Positions 1 to 4,824 of a DNA stretch of 8,054 nucleotides are shown piece after piece. The notes below the pieces were generated by a model. That model was not told where the DNA came from. It was given only the letters and a program-made list of their open reading frames with translations, and searched no databases. The stretch is from JAEHDI01 sp035455185 (GTDB taxonomy: Bacteria; Acidobacteriota; Terriglobia; Bryobacterales; Bryobacteraceae), in contig DATIFQ010000507.1 in the NCBI GenBank assembly GCA_035455185.1, positions 1 to 8,054 on the forward strand, in the 5' to 3' direction. Made by a program: the position numbers and the translations under genes. Numbering within the stretch: position 1 is the first letter of the stretch; every line of letters begins with the position of its first letter.

Positions 1-5
1 CACAG

Positions 6-14
6 TGCTATTCT
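6..14 (+). promoter_or_regulatory. Possible extended -10 element before the structured leader
   Basis: The bases TGCTATTCT read as an extended -10 (TG, one base, then a hexamer matching TATAAT at 4 of 6 positions). A start site 7-8 bases downstream would fall at about 21-22, exactly where the first long-range pairing arm begins. The -35 region would lie outside the window, so it cannot be judged. This is a weak match, supported mainly by its position. Confidence 0.25.
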
Positions 15-21
15 TCTTCAT

Positions 22-177
22 GGCCGGTCTCCTATGTGATTGCACCTCGAGTGCGCAACCCATTGGGAGCTTAACGCATCCCGCCGGGAGACCGGCCTTC
101 TCATCCCATCTCGGCCTGGCGTACCACTACCCGCCGGCAGATTCCAATTGCCTCCGGGCAAAAGTAGCGTTAAGCTC
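22..177 (+). ncRNA. Candidate structured leader RNA with pseudoknot topology
   Basis: Two perfect 11-bp inverted repeats are present. Arm A at 22-32 (GGCCGGTCTCC) pairs with 87-97, and arm B at 67-77 (GAGCTTAACGC) pairs with 167-177. The order A-B-A'-B' is that of an H-type pseudoknot, with loops of 34, 9 and 69 nt. Smaller nested helices are possible: GCAC/GTGC at 42-45/51-54 with a five-base loop, and CCCG/CGGG at 130-133/155-158 enclosing GGCA/TGCC at 136-139/149-152. Arm B' ends 5 nt before the AGAGG ribosome binding site (183-187) of the secreted-protein gene, so a cis-acting leader is the simplest reading. A free-standing small RNA is the alternative. I do not recognise it as RNase P RNA, tmRNA, 6S RNA, SRP RNA or a common riboswitch. 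The pairing is seen; that it folds as RNA and its function are inference. Confidence 0.5.
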
Positions 178-193
178 AAAGCAGAGGTTGATT

Positions 194-916
194 ATGCGTG
201 GGGTGTTGGGAATAACTTTGGCTTTCTTTTTCGCCCTGCCGGCGCTGGCGCAGTTCGGCTTCTACCGCGGCACGCCGAGCGTTGCCGGGAGGAGCTTCGG
301 CCACGGCTTCGGCAATGTAGTATTTCCCGGAACCGGCGGACCGTCCCGATTCTCGATCACCGATCCGAGCTTTGCCTCCCGCGTCAGCGGAATCGTCAGC
401 GGCTACCGCCCATACACCGGCGCGCCGTCGGGACGGTCATACGGAGGCGGAGGTTACGTACCGGTAGCCTATCCTGTCTATATCGGCGGGTATGGCGGTT
501 ATCCCGACTACCCGCAACAGCCGGCGCCGAACATCACAATCATAAACAACCCCCCGCAGCAGACCACTCCACAGGTGGTCATCAATCAGAGTTTCGGCGC
601 GGAGTACGGCAAGCCCCCCACGCAGGAGTCCACGAGCGGCGAACAAGGGGTTCGCTACTACCAGGCGCCGGTGCCGGAGCCGCCTGCGCGCGCGGTGAGC
701 CCGGAACAAGACTCCAAGCCGACGGTCTATCTGATCGCCTTCAAGGACAGCACGGTGCGGGCCGCTGTGGGCTACTGGATCGAAGGGGACACGCTGCACT
801 ACGTCACGACGAAGGGGCGGCCGAACAAGGCATCGCTCGACCTGGTTGACGAGGAATTGAGCCTGCAGCTCAATCGTGAGCGAAGCGTCGAGTTCGAGCT
901 CTCATCGGCGAGATAG
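194..916 (+). CDS. Secreted Gly/Tyr/Pro-rich protein of unknown function
   Basis: The product is 240 residues. The ATG at 194 is preceded by AGAGG at 183-187 (6-nt spacer) and opens directly on a signal peptide: basic start, hydrophobic ITLAFFFALPALA, and an A-x-A site cleaving after residue 19. The frame is open upstream to a GTG at 5, but that start would bury the signal peptide. The mature protein has a Gly/Ser-rich part (residues 25-85), a low-complexity Gly-Tyr-Pro stretch (about 83-112), an Asn/Gln/Pro/Thr region (112-135) and a Pro/Glu/Ser linker. The folded tail at about 175-240 begins KPTVYLIAFKD and contains GYWIEGDTLHYVTTKG and a helix ending NRERSVEFEL. From memory, similar tails recur in secreted acidobacterial proteins of unknown role; no enzyme motif is visible. 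An exported envelope protein with a disordered spacer and a small C-terminal domain is the best description. Its stop overlaps the end of the convergent Nudix gene. Confidence 0.85.
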   Translation: MRGVLGITLAFFFALPALAQFGFYRGTPSVAGRSFGHGFGNVVFPGTGGPSRFSITDPSFASRVSGIVSGYRPYTGAPSGRSYGGGGYVPVAYPVYIGGYGGYPDYPQQPAPNITIINNPPQQTTPQVVINQSFGAEYGKPPTQESTSGEQGVRYYQAPVPEPPARAVSPEQDSKPTVYLIAFKDSTVRAAVGYWIEGDTLHYVTTKGRPNKASLDLVDEELSLQLNRERSVEFELSSAR

Positions 917-1354
917 GCGGTAGTCGCCGCGCGCCAGCCTCTTCACGAAGTCTAAGTCTCCAGCGACGAAGTCGTACTCGGGAAGCTGTTGCAGGTTCTC
1001 CCATCGAATCTGCTCGAAGACCTGATTCTCCAGCTCTCCGAAAAACTCCGAGACGCGATGGAAGAAGAGGCGAATAGGCGGGCGAGGACCGTACCGGTAA
1101 TCATAGCTGTCGATGAGCGGGCCGATCCGCGCCTGAATGCAAAGCTCCTCCTCGAGCTCGCGCTGTAGCGCGGCCGCGGGGGACTCACCGGGCTCCAGTT
1201 TGCCGCCGGGGAACTCCCACTTCAGGGCGTGCGAGTCGTCATGGCGGCGCTGGCAGATGAGGATCTTGTTCTGGCGGACGATGACCGCGGCGGCGACTTC
1301 CATGCGGCGAAGCCGGGGAGCGGATTTCGACGACTGTCCGGGGATGCGGGTCAT
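902..1354 (-). CDS. mutT: MutT-like Nudix hydrolase (probable 8-oxo-dGTP diphosphatase)
   Basis: The product is 150 residues. The Nudix box spans residues 51-73: G51, E57, then R65-E66-L67-E68-E69-E70, which supply the Mg2+ ligands. The usual Gly near the end of the box is Cys72. Around it are AAAVIVRQNKILICQRR and WEFPGGKLEPGE, the arrangement typical of MutT, which hydrolyses oxidised dGTP to the monophosphate and keeps it out of DNA. The substrate assignment is by resemblance; other (d)NTP or sugar-nucleotide substrates are possible. The start is uncertain. The ATG at 1354 has only a weak GGGA upstream, and the ATG at 1303 (residue 18, MEVAAAV) gives 133 residues, closer to usual MutT length but without a clear ribosome binding site. 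The gene is divergent from the IscU-like gene and its stop overlaps the secreted-protein gene by 15 bp. Confidence 0.87.
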   Translation of the reverse strand: MTRIPGQSSKSAPRLRRMEVAAAVIVRQNKILICQRRHDDSHALKWEFPGGKLEPGESPAAALQRELEEELCIQARIGPLIDSYDYRYGPRPPIRLFFHRVSEFFGELENQVFEQIRWENLQQLPEYDFVAGDLDFVKRLARGDYRLSRR

Positions 1355-1366
1355 CCGTGTCCCGTC

Positions 1367-1372
1367 ATTCTA
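1367..1372 (-). promoter_or_regulatory. Possible -10 element for the Nudix gene
   Basis: Read on the minus strand this is TAGAAT, matching TATAAT at 5 of 6 positions. It would place the transcript start around 1360, only a few bases before the ATG at 1354, or about 57 bases before the alternative ATG at 1303. No convincing -35 hexamer is seen at 16-18 bp; the upstream stretch is C/G-rich. Confidence 0.27.
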
Positions 1373-1395
1373 CCGCGCGGCGGCGGGGGTGGGGC

Positions 1396-1401
1396 TACAA
1401 T
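1396..1401 (+). promoter_or_regulatory. Possible -10 element for the IscU-like gene
   Basis: The hexamer is TACAAT, 5 of 6 to consensus, in an otherwise very G-rich stretch. The predicted transcript start is near 1408, which leaves about 7 bases before the ATG at 1415. Since no Shine-Dalgarno sequence is visible either, a leaderless or near-leaderless mRNA would fit. There is no clear -35 box. Confidence 0.27.
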
Positions 1402-1414
1402 TTGGGTACCAGCG

Positions 1415-1780
1415 ATGTACAGTGAACGGCTGCTGGACCATTTCCGGAATCCACGTAATGTGGGGGAGCTGCCTCCGCCGGCGGTAACGGTGGAAGTGTC
1501 GAATCCGGTGTGCGGGGACATCCTGCGGCTGTCGGTGCGATTTGAAGACGACGCGGCGGCGGAGGTCCGCTACAAGGTGCGAGGCTGCACGGCTTCGATC
1601 GCGGCGGGATCCGCACTGACGGAGTGGCTGCACGGGAAGTCGCGGGCGGAGATGGCGGCGGTTTCAGCGGCCTTGGTCGAGGAGGCGGCTGGAGGGCTCA
1701 GGACTGAATCGAAGCACGCTGCCGTGTTGTGCGTCGACGCGGTCAGGGCGCTTCTCCGAACTGGACGACCAGCAGTGTGA
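1415..1780 (+). CDS. iscU: IscU/NifU-N-type iron-sulfur cluster scaffold protein
   Basis: The product is 121 residues, close to the usual 125-130 for IscU. It opens MYSERLLDHFRNPRNVG, the classic IscU N-terminus. The cluster/metal ligands are all visible: Cys33 and Asp35 in NPVCGD, Cys58 in RGCTASIAAGSALTEW, and the His101...Cys106 pair near the C-terminus. Scaffolds of this family receive sulfur from a cysteine desulfurase, build a [2Fe-2S] cluster and pass it to target proteins in the cytoplasm. The spacing lacks the roughly 20-residue insertion typical of SufU, so IscU-type is preferred. The frame is open back to 1229, but that part has no scaffold similarity and lies over the Nudix gene, so the ATG at 1415 is chosen. 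No desulfurase, HscA/HscB, ferredoxin or NifU C-terminal domain is present in the window. Its last 38 bases overlap the 3' end of the convergent phosphatase gene. Confidence 0.9.
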   Translation: MYSERLLDHFRNPRNVGELPPPAVTVEVSNPVCGDILRLSVRFEDDAAAEVRYKVRGCTASIAAGSALTEWLHGKSRAEMAAVSAALVEEAAGGLRTESKHAAVLCVDAVRALLRTGRPAV

Positions 1781-3419
1781 TGTCGTCCTTCTGGACGGCA
1801 CCGCTGGTGAAGGCCGTGAGCTCGTCGTCCAGCGCCCGAAAGACGGCCGCGTAATCGGCGGTTTCGTGCCGGTGGAGGACGTCGCGAACCCGCTTATCAC
1901 CGAAGAAAGCACCGTCGGCATTTTGGGCCTCCGATACGCCGTCGGTGTAGATGACGAGACGGTCGCCGGGCTGAAGTTGAACGGTTTCGGCGGCGTACTC
2001 GGCTTCTTCGAGCAGGCCCACTGGCAGCGCGTTTGAATCGAGCGCCCGGAGGCGCTCTCCGCGGCGGAGCAGCAAAGGCGCGCAGTGGCCGGCGTTGATC
2101 CAATGCAGGAGCCCGCTCTCGTTCACGGCGCCGTAGAACAGCGTCGCATACTTTTCGCCTTCGGTGCGCTCGATCAAGAAACGGTTGATGCGCACCATCA
2201 TCCTCACGCTTCCGTCCGGGTCGCGCGGACCCGCTAGAAGGCTGCCTTGGAGGAGGGCTGCAAGCAAGGCGGAGCTGACACCCTTTCCGGACACGTCGGC
2301 CATGACGACCGACCAACAGTCGGGCGCGACAGAAGCGACCTCGAAGTAGTCGCCGCCGACCTGATGCGACGGCAGGCTGCGTCCGGCGGCGCGAAACCAT
2401 CCCGAGTCCGGCAGCCGGCGGGGAAGGAGACTCTCCTGGATGGAGCGAGCGACCTTAAGCTCTTCCTCCATTCGCTGGCGGGCGCGCTCGCCCTCCAGCA
2501 GGCGGGCGTTTTCCAGGATGGTGGACGCCTCGAGTGCCAGTGTCTGGAGGAGTTCGCGGTTCGCGGCCGAAAGGTCGGCGCGGCCCATCCGCGAGTCCAT
2601 GTACAAGACGCCCTGGGTCTCGGCGATGCCGGAGAGAATCGCCGTCTCCTGGGAAGCACCGGCTTGCACACGCACCAGGGGTACGCAGATGACGCTGCGC
2701 AATTCCAGATCGGCCACGGTTCGGGACATTGCCGGCTCGGCGGCGCCGGGCTCGAAGTTCATCGACAGGAGCTCGCGGCGCCGGCGGAGGGCGTGCATGA
2801 TCAGCCCTCGGGGGACTCGGAGCTCGGACGCCTCCAGCGTCGTTCCGGCACGATCGCGCGCGATGCGGACATCGAGCTGCTCGCCGTTGCGGAGCAGTAA
2901 GAAGCCGCGCTCAGCACTGGTGACGGCGAGGGCAGCGTCGATGAGGGCGGCGAGGACGTCGTCGGTGGAAATGGAGGTTTCGAGAGCACGGGCGACTTCG
3001 ACGAGCGACCGCAGCCGGGTGAGGTTGCCGGTAGCCGTCCCCGGGGGAACCGAGCCGGATACTTGTTCGGCGAGGCGGGAGACCTCAGACTCTTCGAGAG
3101 TGAAGATCAGCCGGTAGGAGTCCTCGATGCCGAAATCGATGCGATCGGCGGGATTGAGAACCTGGCTGGAGACGCGGACGCCGTTCACAAACAGTCCGTG
3201 GCGGCTCCGAAGGTCTTCGATGACATACTTGCCGCCGTCCAGCACAACACGGGCGTGAACGCGGGAGACACGGCTGTCCCGCAACGCGAGCTGGTTATCG
3301 GACTGCCGGCCGATGCCGAACGGAAGCGGGCGGAGTGGCACGCGTGTGCGTTTGCCGGCCGGATCGAGAACGATGAGTGTGGCGGGCCGCGGGCCCACGG
3401 GCGCCGGCGACAAACTCAT
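1743..3419 (-). CDS. FHA-GAF-PP2C (RsbU/SpoIIE-type) protein phosphatase
   Basis: The product is 558 residues, counted from the ATG at 3419. An FHA domain (about 13-108) shows GR at 37-38, S52-x-x-H55 and N79-G80, the phosphothreonine-binding set. A GAF domain (about 133-308) follows, with VPLV and GVLYMDSR strands, then a helical connector (about 310-333) containing EELKVARSIQESLLP, a hallmark of RsbU-like enzymes. The PP2C/SpoIIE phosphatase domain (about 340-556) has GGDYF (Asp357), ADVSGKG (Asp375), YTDGVSE (Asp493) and KDDITLLVV (Asp545/546), so all metal-binding aspartates are kept. It probably dephosphorylates a Ser/Thr-phosphorylated anti-sigma-factor antagonist or similar protein, under control of phosphopeptide binding (FHA) and a small ligand (GAF); no partner is in the window. 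It has no transmembrane segment, so it is cytoplasmic. A TTG codon at 3422 is in frame, but GGAG at 3429-3426 favours the ATG at 3419. Confidence 0.93.
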   Translation of the reverse strand: MSLSPAPVGPRPATLIVLDPAGKRTRVPLRPLPFGIGRQSDNQLALRDSRVSRVHARVVLDGGKYVIEDLRSRHGLFVNGVRVSSQVLNPADRIDFGIEDSYRLIFTLEESEVSRLAEQVSGSVPPGTATGNLTRLRSLVEVARALETSISTDDVLAALIDAALAVTSAERGFLLLRNGEQLDVRIARDRAGTTLEASELRVPRGLIMHALRRRRELLSMNFEPGAAEPAMSRTVADLELRSVICVPLVRVQAGASQETAILSGIAETQGVLYMDSRMGRADLSAANRELLQTLALEASTILENARLLEGERARQRMEEELKVARSIQESLLPRRLPDSGWFRAAGRSLPSHQVGGDYFEVASVAPDCWSVVMADVSGKGVSSALLAALLQGSLLAGPRDPDGSVRMMVRINRFLIERTEGEKYATLFYGAVNESGLLHWINAGHCAPLLLRRGERLRALDSNALPVGLLEEAEYAAETVQLQPGDRLVIYTDGVSEAQNADGAFFGDKRVRDVLHRHETADYAAVFRALDDELTAFTSGAVQKDDITLLVVQFGEAP

Positions 3420-3931
3420 CAATTACTCCGTGTGGGCTTTTCTCCTCGGGAACTCTCGACCGGGGTGAGGGCGTGCGCGGCAGCCTGAACCTCCTGCGCG
3501 CGAAGAACCTGACAATGCGAGCAGTAACCGCCAACCTCCGTCCGGGCGATGAGGATCTGGAAGCCAAAGTGCGACTCGATCTGGCGACGAAGGCGCGGCA
3601 GTGCGTCGCCAAAGAACTCCTCAACCTTGCCGCAGCGCAGGCAGATGATGTGGGCGTGCTCCTGCTTCATCCGGGTTTCGTAATAGTGCTGGTCGCCCGA
3701 CCAATGCATGAGGTCGAGCTCATCGACCAACCCGGTTTCCTTGAGCATCTTTAAGGTGCGGTAGACGGTGACACGGTTGATTTTCGGATCTTCCTGTTTG
3801 GCGAGGGTATAGAGCCGTTCGGCATCAAGGTGGAGGCCCGACTTGTCGATCAGGTCCAGCAGGATTCGGCGCTGCCGCGTGAGACGCACTCCCCGTTCCT
3901 CCAGCGACACCCGAATACTTTTCAGCGCCAT
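3419..3931 (-). CDS. fur: Fur-family metal-responsive transcriptional regulator
   Basis: The product is 170 residues. An N-terminal winged helix (about 5-80) contains GVRLTRQRRILLDLI and the recognition-helix signature NRVTVYRTLKMLKETGLV. The C-terminal dimerisation/metal domain has HAHIICLRCG (His92, His94, Cys97, Cys100) and GGYCSHC (Cys137, Cys140). These two Cys-x-x-Cys pairs form the structural zinc site of Fur, PerR and Zur proteins. Which metal or peroxide signal it senses cannot be told from the sequence. A 30-residue tail follows the last Cys, slightly longer than in classical Fur. The start ATG at 3931 has GAGG at 3940-3937 (5-nt spacer). Only 16 bp separate it from the upstream 244-residue gene, so co-transcription is possible. 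Downstream it is coupled to the FHA-GAF-PP2C gene. I saw no convincing Fur box in the window. Confidence 0.93.
   Translation of the reverse strand: MALKSIRVSLEERGVRLTRQRRILLDLIDKSGLHLDAERLYTLAKQEDPKINRVTVYRTLKMLKETGLVDELDLMHWSGDQHYYETRMKQEHAHIICLRCGKVEEFFGDALPRLRRQIESHFGFQILIARTEVGGYCSHCQVLRAQEVQAAAHALTPVESSRGEKPTRSN
3426..3429 (-). promoter_or_regulatory. Ribosome binding site that decides the phosphatase start
   Basis: GGAG on the minus strand lies 6 nt before the ATG at 3419-3417 and inside the last codons of the fur-family gene. It favours this ATG over the in-frame TTG immediately upstream. The fur stop (TGA) shares its A with the ATG, giving TGATG, which is a typical translational-coupling junction. 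Confidence 0.6.
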
Positions 3932-3947
3932 TTCCGCCTCGTTGCCG

Positions 3948-4682
3948 TCACCGGCACAACTTTGACTCTAACATGAGCGGCGCGGGAGGGGCGTGCAATC
4001 CAGTTCTCCGTGAAGCCGCCAAGCTCGCAAAGGAAGAAGGAGACGGATTTGCGGACGCTTGAGAATCATCGCGAAACGAAGCCAATCCCATTTCCGGACT
4101 GCCACTGCCGATGTCTTCCCCAGCCGTTTCCTGATGGCGGGGCGGACCGGAGAGGGGAGCCTGTTCCGGGCGGCGCGGGGGGCGGAGGGAGCGCAGGCGT
4201 TCGTACTCCTTCAGAGCCTTATACCAGGACTGGCGGATCGAGGATTCGTAGCGGGTAAGCAGCGAAAGCCGCGTGGTGCGCGAGCTGCCGCTGATCATTT
4301 TGCCCAACAGGACGGTGGTTTCCTCGTAGGAGGAATTTCCCGACCAGCGATCATCGTCGTCGTCAACGTCGCGGATATACTCGACGCCGTAGGCGAGCAT
4401 GCCGGTTTCGAGGCGGAGGAGCCGGCGGAGTTTCCAGTCGGCAGCGACCATCTGGCGGACGCAGAACTCTTCGAGGGGACCCTGGGGGTCTAGCTGGGCG
4501 GTGTAAGAGGCGGCCAGGGTGGTGAACTCTTCGGCATCCTCATCGGGAAGGACGATGTCGCGGGAGAGCAGGCCGTGCTGGAGGGCATTGGAGGCGGAAC
4601 GGGCCTTGCCCTCGTCGGACGTGGGGCCCGTACTGCGACGGGCATTTTTCCGATTGGCGTTGATCTGACGTATGGAGGCCAT
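3948..4682 (-). CDS. Protein of unknown function with N-terminal NRxNAxxSTGP signature
   Basis: The product is 244 residues. The N-terminus has RQINANRKNARRSTGPTSDE, followed by GKARSASNALQHGLLS (residues 5-40). I know this arrangement from memory as a common, often multicopy family of undefined function in Acidobacteria and some other soil bacteria. The middle is helical and charged, with a run of six Asp at 106-111 and a second conserved-looking segment, LLTRYESSIRQSWYKALKEY (141-160), that resembles the family's usual C-terminal helix. After about residue 167 it becomes Pro/Ser/Arg-rich low complexity and may not be a folded part. The ATG at 4682 is preceded by GAGGTGA (4693-4687), a strong ribosome binding site. 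It precedes fur in the same direction. There is no signal peptide, membrane segment or enzyme motif; a nucleic-acid-binding role is conceivable from the basic N-terminus but unproven. Confidence 0.8.
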   Translation of the reverse strand: MASIRQINANRKNARRSTGPTSDEGKARSASNALQHGLLSRDIVLPDEDAEEFTTLAASYTAQLDPQGPLEEFCVRQMVAADWKLRRLLRLETGMLAYGVEYIRDVDDDDDRWSGNSSYEETTVLLGKMISGSSRTTRLSLLTRYESSIRQSWYKALKEYERLRSLRPPRRPEQAPLSGPPRHQETAGEDIGSGSPEMGLASFRDDSQASANPSPSSFASLAASRRTGLHAPPAPLMLESKLCR

Positions 4683-4705
4683 AATGTCACCTCATGCTAG
4701 GCACA

Positions 4706-4726
4706 CTGACAGATTTTTGCTGTCAG
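4706..4726. repeat. Small inverted repeat (hairpin) in divergent intergenic region
   Basis: A perfect 7-bp inverted repeat, CTGACAG (4706-4712) and CTGTCAG (4720-4726), encloses ATTTTTG. Neither strand has a T-run after the stem, so it is not a typical intrinsic terminator. It sits between the divergent starts at 4682 and 4825, closer to the minus-strand gene, and could be an operator or an mRNA hairpin in that gene's leader. Confidence 0.5.
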
Positions 4727-4748
4727 CTTTCAGCTATCAGCTATTGAG
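4721..4748. repeat. Heptamer tandem repeat (TNTCAGC)
   Basis: Three consecutive 7-bp units, TGTCAGC, TTTCAGC and TATCAGC (4721-4741), are followed by a degenerate fourth, TATTGAG. The first unit overlaps the right arm of the adjacent hairpin. Short heptamer arrays of this sort are known in intergenic DNA of several bacteria (the STRR sequences of cyanobacteria are one class). Here there are too few copies to say more. Confidence 0.55.
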
Positions 4749-4812
4749 AATGAAGAAGTTAGGGAACTGAAAAGTGTGTGAATGGAGAACTTGGAGGAGA
4801 ATAAGAAGACCA

Positions 4813-4818
4813 AGGAGG
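4813..4818 (+). promoter_or_regulatory. Strong ribosome binding site of the aldo/keto reductase
   Basis: AGGAGG lies within AAGGAGGTGA, a near-complete match to the anti-Shine-Dalgarno sequence, 6 nt before the ATG at 4825. It fixes the start at MKSRREFLG, so the twin-arginine segment is part of the protein. This excludes the internal Met27 (MKYRRLGRTG, ATG at 4903). Confidence 0.75.
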
Positions 4819-4824
4819 TGAGGG

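Noticed and set aside
136..152. GGCAG-ATTCCAA-TTGCC hairpin resembling a tRNA T-arm with a seven-base loop
   Set aside because: The loop does not match TTCRANY, no matching acceptor strand, anticodon arm or D arm is found upstream, and one closing pair is G-U.
5..193. In-frame upstream extension of the secreted-protein gene from a GTG at 5
   Set aside because: It would place 63 unlike residues ahead of a textbook signal peptide, while the ATG at 194 has its own ribosome binding site; the stretch is explained better as leader RNA.
40..849. Long plus-strand frame overlapping the secreted-protein gene
   Set aside because: Arg/Ala-rich translation without a signal peptide or recognisable domain; a shadow frame of high-GC coding DNA.
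2247..3117. Two plus-strand open frames (2247-2900 and 2440-3117) opposite the phosphatase gene
   Set aside because: Both lie antisense to clearly conserved FHA-GAF-PP2C coding sequence and their translations show no domain.
4706..4726. Intrinsic terminator for a neighbouring gene
   Set aside because: The 7-bp stem is only moderately GC-rich, neither strand has a following T-run, and both neighbouring genes start here rather than end.
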